Positions 33,474-42,538 of a stretch of 57,501 bases of DNA are shown here, piece by piece. Location: positions 18,982-76,482 of the forward strand of contig DINS01000009.1 of the NCBI GenBank assembly GCA_002426015.1. Reading direction: 5' to 3'. Each line of letters opens with the position of its first letter. Position 1 is the stretch's first letter. The stretch is from Flavobacteriaceae bacterium UBA5534. Lineage in GTDB: Bacteria > Bacteroidota > Bacteroidia > Flavobacteriales > Flavobacteriaceae. A program made the position numbers and the translations under genes. The notes below the pieces were generated by a model. That model was given only the letters and a program-made list of their open reading frames with translations, did not search any database and was not told where the DNA came from.

Positions 33474-34256
33474 TTGGATACATTTAACTTTTGGGATTTT
33501 GGAGTCATCGATTTTATCGATGTCTTTTTGGTTGCTATTCTGCTCTATTACATCTACAAACTGATTAAAGGTACAGTTGCCATCAATATTTTTATTGGCA
33601 TCATCATCATCTTCTTTGCATGGAAATTGACAGTTTTTTTAAAAATGCAATTGTTAAGTCAGATTTTCAGTGGCTTTATGGACGTTGGAATTATTGCCTT
33701 GATTGTGGTATTTCAACCAGAAATCAGAAAATTTTTATTAATGGTTGGCTCTACAAACTTAAGCGGAAAGCGGAAGTTTTTCAGTAAAATGAAATTCCTC
33801 AAAACCGAAGAACAAACACAGACAGATATTGATGCACTCATTGCAGCTTGCAACAAAATGGGCTCTACAAAAACTGGTGCTTTGATTGTTTTGGAGCGAA
33901 GTAATAATCTCGATTTTTTGACATCTACTGGTGACGAAATGAACATCAACGTTACACAACCAATTATAGAAAGCATCTTTTTTAAAAACAGTCCACTACA
34001 CGATGGCGCCATTGTGATTGAGAACAATGTGGTAAAGGCAACTCGCGTCATTTTACCTGTAAACAATGAAAAGAACATTCCTCAACGTTTTGGTTTGCGA
34101 CATAGGGCTGCTGTAGGCATTACTGAAAAAACAGATGCTTTGGCTGTAGTTGTTAGTGAAGAGACTGGACAAATATCATATATCAAAAATGGTGAATTTG
34201 TGATGTTTAAAGATACTATCGAGCTTGCAGAACTTATCAAAGAAGATTTAGCGTAA
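33474..34256 (+). CDS. cdaA: Diadenylate cyclase CdaA
   Basis: Makes c-di-AMP from two ATP. The 260 residues have three N-terminal membrane helices (~15-85) and a DAC domain with the DGA motif at 177-179 (SPLHDGAIVIENN) and RHRAAVG at 209-215. The start codon is TTG at 33474; the next in-frame ATG (residue ~58) would remove the first two helices, so TTG is the supported start. It fits the usual flavobacterial folP-cdaA neighbourhood. The next gene starts within its stop codon (TAATG). Confidence 0.94.
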   Translation: MDTFNFWDFGVIDFIDVFLVAILLYYIYKLIKGTVAINIFIGIIIIFFAWKLTVFLKMQLLSQIFSGFMDVGIIALIVVFQPEIRKFLLMVGSTNLSGKRKFFSKMKFLKTEEQTQTDIDALIAACNKMGSTKTGALIVLERSNNLDFLTSTGDEMNINVTQPIIESIFFKNSPLHDGAIVIENNVVKATRVILPVNNEKNIPQRFGLRHRAAVGITEKTDALAVVVSEETGQISYIKNGEFVMFKDTIELAELIKEDLA

Positions 34257-35050
34257 TGGAGTGTAAAAATTGTCAGTCTATCCTTAATACCCAACAAAAG
34301 TTTTGTTCAGAATGTGGTGGAAAAGTGATTCATAATAGATTAACCCTTAAGCATATTACATCAGAGTTTAGCGCTCAATTTTTAAATTATGACAATAAGT
34401 TTTTAAAAACATTTTTGCATCTATTTACAAAACCAGAAGTAGTAATTCAAGGTTATATTAATGGCGTAAGAAAAAAATATATTAATGTTATACAATATTT
34501 AGCCATTTCGCTAACGCTTTTAGGATTACAACTTTTTATTTTGAACAAATTTTATCCAGACTTTTTCAATGCTGTATTTACAGACCTTGATAGTTATTTA
34601 AGGATTTATCCTGAAGAGCAAAGACCTCAAATGGAAAAATTTATGACAAGCTATTATACTTTCATAAATGAGTACCAAAGTTTAATATATGTTATAGGGA
34701 TTCCTATTACTGCTTTAGTAACTCGATTAGCTTTTCTAAAAGAAAAGCTATTTAATTTTACAGAGCACATTGTACTTAATACGTATATAACAGCACAATA
34801 TGTTGTTTTTTCTTTTTTTACTTATCTAATTTTTGCTGTATTTAATTTAAACTTAAACGTATTAGTAACACTTTCATTTTTACTTTATATACTTTACTAT
34901 GGTTTTGTTTTTTATAAAACACATAAATTAAGTGTAGCTGCTATAATTTTACGTTTTATGTTATCTATAGCTATTATTTGTGCCATATTTTTTATAATCA
35001 CTATAATAGGTGTAATTGTAGCTATTGTATATATTAAATTTTTTAAGTGA
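34256..35050 (+). CDS. DUF3667 membrane protein, copy 1
   Basis: A 264-residue membrane protein. It opens with a zinc-ribbon-like pair of CxxC motifs (CKNCQSI and CSECGGK, ~3-22), followed by the DUF3667 stretch (FLNYDNKFLKTFLHLFTKPE, GYINGVRKKYINVIQYL) and about five hydrophobic helices. The function is unknown. The ATG overlaps the cdaA stop codon by one base, which implies translational coupling. Confidence 0.85.
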   Translation: MECKNCQSILNTQQKFCSECGGKVIHNRLTLKHITSEFSAQFLNYDNKFLKTFLHLFTKPEVVIQGYINGVRKKYINVIQYLAISLTLLGLQLFILNKFYPDFFNAVFTDLDSYLRIYPEEQRPQMEKFMTSYYTFINEYQSLIYVIGIPITALVTRLAFLKEKLFNFTEHIVLNTYITAQYVVFSFFTYLIFAVFNLNLNVLVTLSFLLYILYYGFVFYKTHKLSVAAIILRFMLSIAIICAIFFIITIIGVIVAIVYIKFFK

Positions 35051-35835
35051 AAATGAATTGTAAAAATTGCAATACTAATTTAACATCTGATAGTGACTAC
35101 TGTAATAAATGTGGTGGAAAGATCATAAGAAATCGATTAACCATTAAAAATCTTTTTCAACATTTTAGCGAAACTTTTCTTAATTATGATAATAAATTTC
35201 TTCAGACAGTTAAAAATCTTTTTCTAAAACCAGAAGATGTAATAGGAAGTTATGTTGATGGTACAAGAAAAAAATATATTAATCCTATTAGTTTTTTTGC
35301 AATTTCGTTGACCATTTCTGGAGTTTATTTACTGATTTTTAAGAAGTTTTTTTATAATTACATGGATGCTTCGTCATTATATGAAGACGAAAATATGCGC
35401 AGAATGTTTGATGCTTCTAAAGACACTATTTTTGAATATAACTCATTCTTTTATTTTATACTCATTCCTGCATTAGCACTAATCTCACTTATTGTTTTTT
35501 ACAATAAAAAGTATAATTATACAGAACACGTTGTTATTTACCTTTATACAATGTCATTAACTTCAATTGTATCTTCAGTAATATCGTTGATTGTTTTGTT
35601 AAGTGTGCCCAAATTTTTTTTGTGGATAGGAATCAGTCTAAATCTTATTTCAATTCTATTTCACTGTTATTTATTAAAACGTGTTTTTCAGTTGAAAACA
35701 TCAGAACTTTTTCTAAAGTTTTTATTGTTTTTAGTAGTATTTGGAGGATTTTATTTAGCATTTGGGATTCTAATGTTTCTCTTTATGCTAATCAATGGGT
35801 CTATTAATATGCAAGATTTTCGTCCACCTTCATAA
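35047..35835 (+). CDS. DUF3667 membrane protein, copy 2
   Basis: A 262-residue tandem paralogue of the preceding gene with the same zinc ribbon (CKNCNTN, CNKCGGK), the FLNYDNKFLQTVKNLFLKPE stretch and five hydrophobic helices. Start is either the GTG at 35047, which overlaps the previous stop by four bases, or the ATG at 35053. The 3' end overlaps the convergent ABC exporter gene by 32 bases. Confidence 0.85.
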   Translation: MKMNCKNCNTNLTSDSDYCNKCGGKIIRNRLTIKNLFQHFSETFLNYDNKFLQTVKNLFLKPEDVIGSYVDGTRKKYINPISFFAISLTISGVYLLIFKKFFYNYMDASSLYEDENMRRMFDASKDTIFEYNSFFYFILIPALALISLIVFYNKKYNYTEHVVIYLYTMSLTSIVSSVISLIVLLSVPKFFLWIGISLNLISILFHCYLLKRVFQLKTSELFLKFLLFLVVFGGFYLAFGILMFLFMLINGSINMQDFRPPS

Positions 35836-37579
35836 ACTGCACTTCATATAGGTTTTTATAGTAACCATCTTTCCTTTTAAGCAGTTCTCTATGTGTGCCT
35901 TGCTCAACTATTTGCCCAGCATCCATCACAATAATATTATCTGCTTTTTGAATGGTTGCCAATCGATGTGCTATGACAATTGATGTTCTTCCTGTAGTTA
36001 TTTTATCGGTAGCCAATTGTATCAACTGTTCAGAATACGAATCGACTGACGATGTTGCTTCATCCAACACCAGAATACTCGGGTTGGTCACATAAGCTCT
36101 TAAGAAAGCTAGTAGTTGACGTTGACCAGATGATAACATGACTCCACGCTCTTTGACGTTATAATGATAACCGTCTGGTAAGCTCATTATAAAATCATGA
36201 ATACCTATATCTTTTGCGGCTTGTATCACTTCGGCTTCTGTAATATTTGGATTGTTAAGTGTGATATTGTTCAAAATAGTATCTGCGAACAAAAACACAT
36301 CTTGCAAAACAACAGCAATTTGATTTCGGAGCGATTGTAAAGTAAACTCTTTTATATTGACATTATCAATCAAAATCTGTCCTTGTTGAATATCGTAAAA
36401 ACGGTTCAATAAGTTAATAATAGTAGATTTTCCGGCTCCTGTTGCACCTACAATGGCAATGGTCTGTCCTGATTTAACATCAAATGAAACACCTTTCAGC
36501 ACTTCTTCATTATCAATATAAGAAAAATGAACCTTGTCAAATTTGATGTTTCCATTAAAAGGTGCAGCTTTAATTTTACCTGTGTCATCAATTTGTGAAG
36601 TGGTATCCAACACCGCAAACACTCTGTTGGCAGCTACCATTCCCATTTGAAGCGTGTTAAATTTATTGGCTATTTGGTTTAATGGTCTAAACAGCATTGG
36701 TACCATCATGATAAAAGCCGTCAATTCCCCTAAAGAAGCTGTTTGGTCTAAAATAACATTCAAACCTCCATACCAAACCACCAGGCCTAAAGTGATTGAT
36801 GATAAAAATTCTGCTATTGGAAAGAAAATAGAGTTATACCAAACGGTTTTTAGCCACCCTTTTTTATGGCGTTCGTTAATTTCCTGAAACTTTTTGTATT
36901 CGGTATCTTCACGTGTAAACAATTGCAAAATCTTCATTCCAGTGACACGTTCCTGCACAAAAGAGTTGAGATTTGATACTTCCGTACGTACATCTTCAAA
37001 AGCGATCTTCATGTATTTCTGAAAAACCTTGGTAGCATATAATATAATTGGCATGGTAATGAATACAATCAAACTCAACTTCCAATTCATGTAGGTCATC
37101 ATGCCTCCAACCGCAATCATTTTTAGCAAATCACTAAAAATCATGAACAATCCATCACCAAATACGTCTGCAATACGCTCCATATCGGTCACAGCTCTTG
37201 TCACCAATACACCAACCGATGAATTGTCAAAATACTTCATTTTAAAACTCATCATATGTTTAAAGAGCTTCACCCTAACATCTTTGACGACCGTTAAGCC
37301 CAGCCAACTGGCATAATAAATAAAGAGTAATTGGCAAACGACCTCTAGTACCAATAGTACTACCATAATGATGATGTAAAACATAAACCCATCATAATCC
37401 TGCACTGCTATTTTGGTATCTATGGCTTGCTGCACAATTTTTGGTCTATACACACCGAAGAGTGAAAGCCCAATCACAAATGCCAACGTACTAAAAAACA
37501 CCAATCTGTAAGGTTTTATATACTGGAGCAATCGCTTGAAGAGCGTTACATTATAAACGTTTTTTTCTTTTATTGACAT
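35804..37579 (-). CDS. ABC exporter, fused membrane and ATPase domains (MsbA-like)
   Basis: A 591-residue half-transporter: six membrane helices (~20-320) then an ATPase domain with Walker A GATGAGKST, Q-loop VLQDVFLF, signature LSSGQRQLLAFLRA, Walker B ILVLDEATSSVD and H-loop IVIAHRLAT. It works as a homodimer or with a partner; lipids, drugs or peptides are typical cargo and the real one cannot be read from sequence. The truA gene ends 7 bases upstream on the same strand. Confidence 0.92.
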   Translation of the reverse strand: MSIKEKNVYNVTLFKRLLQYIKPYRLVFFSTLAFVIGLSLFGVYRPKIVQQAIDTKIAVQDYDGFMFYIIIMVVLLVLEVVCQLLFIYYASWLGLTVVKDVRVKLFKHMMSFKMKYFDNSSVGVLVTRAVTDMERIADVFGDGLFMIFSDLLKMIAVGGMMTYMNWKLSLIVFITMPIILYATKVFQKYMKIAFEDVRTEVSNLNSFVQERVTGMKILQLFTREDTEYKKFQEINERHKKGWLKTVWYNSIFFPIAEFLSSITLGLVVWYGGLNVILDQTASLGELTAFIMMVPMLFRPLNQIANKFNTLQMGMVAANRVFAVLDTTSQIDDTGKIKAAPFNGNIKFDKVHFSYIDNEEVLKGVSFDVKSGQTIAIVGATGAGKSTIINLLNRFYDIQQGQILIDNVNIKEFTLQSLRNQIAVVLQDVFLFADTILNNITLNNPNITEAEVIQAAKDIGIHDFIMSLPDGYHYNVKERGVMLSSGQRQLLAFLRAYVTNPSILVLDEATSSVDSYSEQLIQLATDKITTGRTSIVIAHRLATIQKADNIIVMDAGQIVEQGTHRELLKRKDGYYKNLYEVQFMKVDENLAY

Positions 37580-37585
37580 TTGTTT

Positions 37586-38332
37586 TTAATTCAATTTTAT
37601 GGTGTCTGGATAGACAACCTGCACTAAATATAATCCATGAGCTGATACAGAAAATCCGGCTTCACTTCTATCTTTAGAGGCAATAATGGCATGCAAATCT
37701 TCAACGTTCAGTTTTCCAAGGCCAATATTGACCATTGTACCAACAATGGCTCTCACCATATTTCTCAAAAAACGATCGGCAGTAATGACAAAAGTCAATT
37801 CGTGGCCTTCCACTTTCCAATAGGCTTCTTTAATATCACAATAATACGTTTTTACATCTGTATTCGTTTTAGAAAAGCATTGAAAATCTTTATGCTGCAA
37901 TAAAATGGCGCAAGCTTCATTCATTTTTTCAATATCCAAAGGCATTAACAAACGATAAGCATAATCATAAGTAAACACATTTTTATGATTGGATATTTTA
38001 TAATGATATGTTCGGCTTGTCGCATTAAAACGAGCATGTGCTTTTGGTTGGACCTCAAAAATATTATGTATGGCAATATCGCAAGGTAAAAATGAATTTA
38101 ATCGGAAAATAATGGTATCAATATCAAATGCCTCGTCATAATCAAAATGTGCAAACATTTGTGACGCATGTACGCCAGCATCTGTACGACCAGCACCAAC
38201 AATGGCTATCTTGGTCTTCAACATTTTTGAAAGCGCGTCTTCCAAAGTTTCCTGTACCGAAATAGCGTTGGGTTGATATTGCCAACCATGATATGCTTTA
38301 CCGTTATATGATAATTCGATGAAGTATCTCAA
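37586..38332 (-). CDS. truA: tRNA pseudouridine synthase A
   Basis: Converts uridines 38-40 of the tRNA anticodon arm to pseudouridine. The 248 residues show YNGKAYHGWQYQP near the N-terminus, the catalytic motif GAGRTDAGVHA with Asp51, and DRFLRNMVRAIVGTMVNIG in the C-terminal part. A TATCTTTG -7-like box lies at 38357-38364. It is cotranscribed with the ABC exporter. Confidence 0.95.
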   Translation of the reverse strand: MRYFIELSYNGKAYHGWQYQPNAISVQETLEDALSKMLKTKIAIVGAGRTDAGVHASQMFAHFDYDEAFDIDTIIFRLNSFLPCDIAIHNIFEVQPKAHARFNATSRTYHYKISNHKNVFTYDYAYRLLMPLDIEKMNEACAILLQHKDFQCFSKTNTDVKTYYCDIKEAYWKVEGHELTFVITADRFLRNMVRAIVGTMVNIGLGKLNVEDLHAIIASKDRSEAGFSVSAHGLYLVQVVYPDTIKLN

Positions 38333-38412
38333 TTAAACCCTTATTTTTGTAAGATGCAAAGATAGAATTTTAATGTCTTTGTAAATTTGAATTTAAAGTT
38401 AAATAAATGAGA

Positions 38413-38430
38413 TTTTCGCTTTAGCGGAAA
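38413..38430 (+). repeat. Small hairpin just before the phosphoesterase start
   Basis: TTTTCGCT (38413-38420) and AGCGGAAA (38423-38430) form an eight-pair stem with one G-U pair, six bases before the ATG at 38437. The CGCTTTAGCG core resembles short dispersed repeats in flavobacterial genomes, from memory. Confidence 0.4.
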
Positions 38431-38436
38431 GTAAAC

Positions 38437-38928
38437 ATGAAAAAAATCCTTCTGCTTTCAGATACTCACAGTTATATTGATGACGATATTTTAAAATACG
38501 TCAAGCAAGCAGATGAAGTATGGCACGCTGGAGATATTGGCGATTTGAGCGTTACTGATGCCATTAAAGAACTGAAACCTTTAAAGGCTGTCTATGGTAA
38601 TATTGATGATGCCAAAGCACAAATGGAATTTCCAGAACACAATCGGTTTTTGTGTGAAGAGGTCGATGTATTGATAACTCACATTGGTGGCTATCCTGGC
38701 AACTACAATTTGAGGGTACGAGATATGATTTATCAGAACCCTCCTCGCCTATTTATCTGTGGACATTCGCACATCCTTAAGGTGATGCCAGACAAAAAAC
38801 TGAACTTACTCCACATGAATCCAGGTGCTATTGGCAAGCATGGCTTTCAGCAGGTACGCACAATGTTGCGCTTTACAATTGACGGAAGAAAGATTGAGAA
38901 TTTGGAAGTTATCGAATTCAAGAAATAA
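38437..38928 (+). CDS. Metallophosphoesterase, YfcE/MJ0936 type
   Basis: A 163-residue phosphodiesterase-like enzyme with the two-metal set: SDTH (Asp9, His11), HAGDIGD (Asp33), YGNID (Asn55), ITHIGGYPG and CGHSHI. This short form matches YfcE/MJ0936, which acts on phosphodiesters in vitro, with an uncertain natural substrate. Complete and ends at a shared terminator. Confidence 0.92.
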   Translation: MKKILLLSDTHSYIDDDILKYVKQADEVWHAGDIGDLSVTDAIKELKPLKAVYGNIDDAKAQMEFPEHNRFLCEEVDVLITHIGGYPGNYNLRVRDMIYQNPPRLFICGHSHILKVMPDKKLNLLHMNPGAIGKHGFQQVRTMLRFTIDGRKIENLEVIEFKK

Positions 38929-38957
38929 AAAACCAGAGCTTTCACTCTGGTTTTTTA
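38925..38957. terminator. Bidirectional terminator
   Basis: AACCAGAG (38931-38938) with CTCTGGTT (38945-38952), A run before and T run after, between the phosphoesterase and the convergent Cys-rich lipoprotein gene. Confidence 0.85.
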
Positions 38958-38980
38958 TTTACTATTTCAATCTTTACTTA

Positions 38981-39502
38981 TCAATCTGGGTCAATAAGAA
39001 TTGTTTCTGTCTTTGTACAAGATCTGTTCGGTCCAGGACAAGAAGAGCAACTACATTTAGTACCATTTACTTGTAACTCGCAGCCAGTTGGACAACCCTC
39101 ACATGTACAAGTTTTACCGCCTAACTTATAAACTCCATCTTTTTCTGTCTTATATATAAAAGCACCTGTTTGTATAGTACCATCTGTACTTGTGGTTTTC
39201 AAAAAATATAATGTAGATTGGTCGGTTTCATCAACAGTCTCTAAAATTTGGAATTTATCTAATTTAACATTAAACCCTTCCTCTTTTAAAGCCTTTTCCC
39301 ATTTGTCTTTAATATAATCAGTAGTCACTTCTATTTCTTGACTGTTTTCAATGTCAATTAATTTGGCATTAACAATAGTATTTATATCATCTGATTCTTG
39401 AGAAACAATAAAATCTGAATCATTTTTGGAACAAGCAACAAAAACTAGCGATAACAACATCAAAAAAAACGAGCACTTCAGTTTTGAATTAATTTTAGAC
39501 AT
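38981..39502 (-). CDS. Cys-rich C-terminal lipoprotein
   Basis: A 173-residue protein. From the ATG at 39502 a lipoprotein signal ends VFVAC (Cys24); an upstream in-frame codon at 39532 would only lengthen the leader. The middle has no known domain (VNAKLIDIENSQEIEVTTDY; a KWEKALKEEGF helix). The last ~45 residues contain ten cysteines (CTCEGCPTGCEL, then CSCSSC and a final SCTK), as in small metal-binding or disulfide-knotted domains. It is preceded by a nine-unit TAA tract. The function is unknown. Confidence 0.75.
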   Translation of the reverse strand: MSKINSKLKCSFFLMLLSLVFVACSKNDSDFIVSQESDDINTIVNAKLIDIENSQEIEVTTDYIKDKWEKALKEEGFNVKLDKFQILETVDETDQSTLYFLKTTSTDGTIQTGAFIYKTEKDGVYKLGGKTCTCEGCPTGCELQVNGTKCSCSSCPGPNRSCTKTETILIDPD

Positions 39503-39534
39503 AATATTGATTTTTAAACTATTAGATGACAATA

Positions 39535-39561
39535 TAATAATAATAATAATAATAATAATAA
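39535..39561. repeat. (TAA)9 trinucleotide tract
   Basis: Nine uninterrupted TAA units, 33-59 bases upstream of the start codon of the Cys-rich lipoprotein gene (on its strand, TTA units). The position is in the promoter or leader. Slippage of such a tract would change spacing in steps of three bases. Confidence 0.9.
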
Positions 39562-39576
39562 ACTAATATCTACAAT

Positions 39577-39606
39577 AAAAAAACCCAAGATCTTCACCTT
39601 GGGTTT
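39577..39606 (-). terminator. Terminator of the DUF4293 gene
   Basis: AAACCCAAG (39581-39589) with CTTGGGTTT (39598-39606), eight-base loop, followed by a T run on the minus strand. It ends 29 bases after the DUF4293 stop. Confidence 0.8.
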
Positions 39607-39635
39607 ACGCACTAATAAAATTAAGTTAATAGGGT

Positions 39636-40046
39636 CTATCGTAATCTATCGACAGATTTTACAAGATCTTCATCCTTTTTTATGGCCTTATTGGCTAACA
39701 CCAAAAATACGATAGAAAAAATAGGAATAAAAATCCCAACGCCTTTCTCTGAAATGTGACTCTCTCCAGGCGTGATTAGCAATTGATACACAAATAATCC
39801 TAGTAAAATAAAGTTTAATATGATATTGAGTCTGTTCATAACGAATTGAGACTTTCTGTTTTTATAACCAAATAACGAAATCAAAGATAATGCTGCAGAA
39901 CCTAAAAACATGGCTAAATAATACAGATTATCTTTTGCATAGACCAACACATCGTTTTCTGTTGTCCATAAATGGAATACAAAAATCAATCCTGCCGACA
40001 ACCCAGCAGCAATCAATAAATAAACGGTTTGTATGCGTTGTAACAT
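39636..40046 (-). CDS. DUF4293 four-helix membrane protein
   Basis: A 136-residue protein with four membrane helices (~5-25, 40-60, 70-90, 100-120) and the family start MLQRIQTVYLLIAAG. It ends with a charged cytoplasmic tail (IKKDEDLVKSVDRLR). The function is not known. It is divergent from rho, a typical flavobacterial arrangement. A -7-like box TAGTTTTG lies at 40069-40076 on its strand. Confidence 0.9.
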   Translation of the reverse strand: MLQRIQTVYLLIAAGLSAGLIFVFHLWTTENDVLVYAKDNLYYLAMFLGSAALSLISLFGYKNRKSQFVMNRLNIILNFILLGLFVYQLLITPGESHISEKGVGIFIPIFSIVFLVLANKAIKKDEDLVKSVDRLR

Positions 40047-40278
40047 CTATTTTTGTTAAATAATAGCACAAAACTAATAGTTTCTTTTTAAAAGTTATAC
40101 TTAATTTTAAAATAAAATTGTATTATTGCATATATAATGTGTGACTCAAAGCGTTACCCATTATAAAATCTTCAGATTTTCTTGGTTTTACCCTCATCTT
40201 TCAGTTTTTTTTTGAAAAGTTTAGACGAAACCAATTTCAATTTATTAAAAACATATTTACCCAATACAATACACATAG
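40047..40278. other. Long intergenic region upstream of rho
   Basis: 230 AT-rich bases between divergent genes without a frame. It should hold the rho promoter and a leader, as Rho is usually autoregulated through its leader. I see no strong hairpin and no complete promoter pair on the plus strand. Confidence 0.4.
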
Positions 40279-41955
40279 ATGTTTGAAATTTCGCAATTAA
40301 AAGAAAAAAAGCTTTCTGACTTACAAGAGATAGCTCAACAATTGAATGTACCTAAATATCGTACACTCAAAAAAATAGATTTAGTTTACCAAATATTAGA
40401 TCTTCAGGCTGCAAACCCAGCAGTTGTAAAAACAGAAATCATAGAAAACAAAAAAGCCGACGCTCCCAAAGGCGATAACAAACCAAAAAGAGAGCGCATC
40501 CAAAAGAAACCAGCACAAAACAAAGCACAGCAAAAAATGGATCTTCCAGATAGTAAAGACGACTCAAAGGCTGACTCAAAACAAGAAAAAACTGCAAATC
40601 AACCGCAGAAAAAAGAAGCAGCTCCTCAACAACAAAAATCAAAAGACAACGATAATAAACCAAGTCATTCTAAAGACAAGCAAAACAAACCAAATCCGCG
40701 TCCTAAAGAAAACACCAACAAGCCAAACCCTCGACAAAAAGAGACTAATGGGAACACCCATGGCAATTCCAATAACAATACAAATACCAATAACGGGAAC
40801 AAAGACAATCGCAACCGTTACAGAGAACCAGATTTTGAATTTGATGCCATTATTGAAAGTGAAGGCGTATTAGATATCATGCAAGATGGTTACGGATTTT
40901 TACGTTCATCTGACTACAACTATTTATCGTCACCTGATGATATTTATGTATCTCAATCTCAAATACGTTTATTTGGACTAAAAACTGGAGACACGGTTTT
41001 AGGACATGTACGTCCACCAAAAGAAGGCGAGAAATATTTCCCTTTAATTAAAGTGAGTAAAATCAATGGTCAAAAACCAGATGTGGTAAGAGACCGCGTA
41101 TCTTTTGAACATTTAACGCCATTATTCCCACAGGAAAAATTTAATATTGCCGAAAAACAAAGTACGATTTCAACTCGTATCATGGATTTGTTCTCTCCTA
41201 TCGGAAAAGGACAACGTGGTATGATTGTATCACAACCAAAAACTGGTAAGACGATGCTTTTAAAGGATGTTGCCAACGCTATTGCAGCAAATCATCCAGA
41301 AGTATATCAAATGATTTTATTGATTGACGAACGACCTGAAGAGGTGACTGACATGCAGCGTAACGTTCGTGGTGAGGTGATTGCTTCTACGTTTGATAAA
41401 GAAGCACACGAACACGTAAAAATCGCCAATATCGTTCTTGAAAAAGCAAAACGATTGGTAGAGTGTGGTCACGATGTGGTTATTTTATTAGATTCTATTA
41501 CACGTCTGGCAAGAGCCTACAACACTGTGCAACCGGCTTCAGGTAAAATATTAAGTGGTGGTGTTGATGCCAATGCGTTACACAAACCAAAACGTTTCTT
41601 TGGTGCTGCTCGTAATATCGAGAATGGTGGTTCATTGACCATCATTGCAACAGCTTTGACCGAAACAGGTTCTAAAATGGATGAAGTCATCTTTGAAGAA
41701 TTTAAAGGAACAGGTAACATGGAACTGCAGTTGGATAGAAAAATTTCTAACCGTCGTATATTCCCAGCGATTGACCTTACGTCTTCAAGCACACGTAGAG
41801 ACGATTTACTGCTTGATGACAACACGATTCAAAGAATGTGGGTGATGCGCAAATACCTTGCCGATATGAACCCAGTTGAAGCGATGGAGTTTATCAACGA
41901 CCGATTTAAGAAAACCAAAAACAATGAAGAATTTTTAGTCTCCATGAATGGATAA
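40279..41955 (+). CDS. rho: Transcription termination factor Rho
   Basis: Hexameric RNA helicase that ends transcription. The 558 residues begin with the Rho N-terminal helical domain (ISQLKEKKLSDLQEIAQQLN), then a ~125-residue low-complexity insert rich in Lys, Gln, Asn and Pro (~65-190), the RNA-binding cold-shock domain (DIMQDGYGFLRSSDYNYLSS) and the ATPase with Walker A SQPKTGKTMLLKDV, Walker B VVILLDSITRLARAYN and Q/R-loops. The insert is usual in Bacteroidota and may aid RNA binding or phase separation. A strong terminator follows. Confidence 0.97.
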   Translation: MFEISQLKEKKLSDLQEIAQQLNVPKYRTLKKIDLVYQILDLQAANPAVVKTEIIENKKADAPKGDNKPKRERIQKKPAQNKAQQKMDLPDSKDDSKADSKQEKTANQPQKKEAAPQQQKSKDNDNKPSHSKDKQNKPNPRPKENTNKPNPRQKETNGNTHGNSNNNTNTNNGNKDNRNRYREPDFEFDAIIESEGVLDIMQDGYGFLRSSDYNYLSSPDDIYVSQSQIRLFGLKTGDTVLGHVRPPKEGEKYFPLIKVSKINGQKPDVVRDRVSFEHLTPLFPQEKFNIAEKQSTISTRIMDLFSPIGKGQRGMIVSQPKTGKTMLLKDVANAIAANHPEVYQMILLIDERPEEVTDMQRNVRGEVIASTFDKEAHEHVKIANIVLEKAKRLVECGHDVVILLDSITRLARAYNTVQPASGKILSGGVDANALHKPKRFFGAARNIENGGSLTIIATALTETGSKMDEVIFEEFKGTGNMELQLDRKISNRRIFPAIDLTSSSTRRDDLLLDDNTIQRMWVMRKYLADMNPVEAMEFINDRFKKTKNNEEFLVSMNG

Positions 41956-41981
41956 TTAAAACTTTAATTCTATAAATATAG

Positions 41982-42013
41982 AAACCCCTTGGATTTTGTT
42001 CAAGGGGTTTTTA
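41982..42013 (+). terminator. rho terminator
   Basis: AAACCCCTTG (41982-41991) with CAAGGGGTTT (42001-42010), nine-base loop, T run. Confidence 0.9.
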
Positions 42014-42042
42014 CATACTTCTTCAAAGTAAAAAATAAAGCA

Positions 42043-42074
42043 ACAAAAAAAGTCTATTCAGATAGAATAGACTT
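42043..42074 (-). terminator. rpsT terminator
   Basis: AAGTCTATTC (42050-42059) with GAATAGACTT (42065-42074), five-base loop, seven T on the minus strand. Confidence 0.9.
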
Positions 42075-42101
42075 CATTTTAAAATTATAAAGAAGTAGTT
42101 C

Positions 42102-42353
42102 TTATAAAGACGCTACAAATTTAGATAACCCAGATTTTAAGTTAGCTGCTTTATTAGCATGAATGATATTTTTCTTTGCCAATTTATCAATCATTCCAGC
42201 AACTGTTGGGAACAATTCTTGAGCTTCTTTAGCATTTTCCATCTCGCGTAATCTTTTGATCGCATTACGAGTTGTTTTATGCTGATATCTATTAGTTAAA
42301 CGCTTTGCTTCGTTACTTCTAATTCTTTTTAATGCTGACTTATGATTTGCCAT
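42102..42353 (-). CDS. rpsT: 30S ribosomal protein S20
   Basis: An 83-residue basic helical protein that binds 16S rRNA in the small subunit. MANHKSALKRIRSNEAKRL and the later KKNIIHANKAANLKSGLSK are family signatures. It lies just downstream of tRNA-Glu and probably shares its promoter; a strong terminator follows. Confidence 0.97.
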   Translation of the reverse strand: MANHKSALKRIRSNEAKRLTNRYQHKTTRNAIKRLREMENAKEAQELFPTVAGMIDKLAKKNIIHANKAANLKSGLSKFVASL

Positions 42354-42379
42354 TTTATTGTTTTTCTTATTTAAAAATG

Positions 42380-42451
42380 TAGCCCGTAGGGGAATCGAAC
42401 CCCTCTTACCAGGATGAAAACCTGGCGTCCTAACCGATAGACGAACGGGCC
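42380..42451 (-). tRNA. tRNA-Glu (TTC)
   Basis: A 72-base cloverleaf: acceptor GGCCCGT with ACGGGCT (G-U at the end), D arm TCTATCGGTTAGGA, anticodon stem CCAGG/CCTGG with loop TTTTCAT (anticodon TTC), and T arm GGGGTTCGATTCCCC. CCA is not encoded. Confidence 0.96.
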
Positions 42452-42538
42452 ATTTGAGTTTTTATCTGAACAAAAATCTAGAGTTTCCTTTAAATTTATG
42501 CTGTTTTCAAATGAACACACAATGTTTCATTGCGGATG

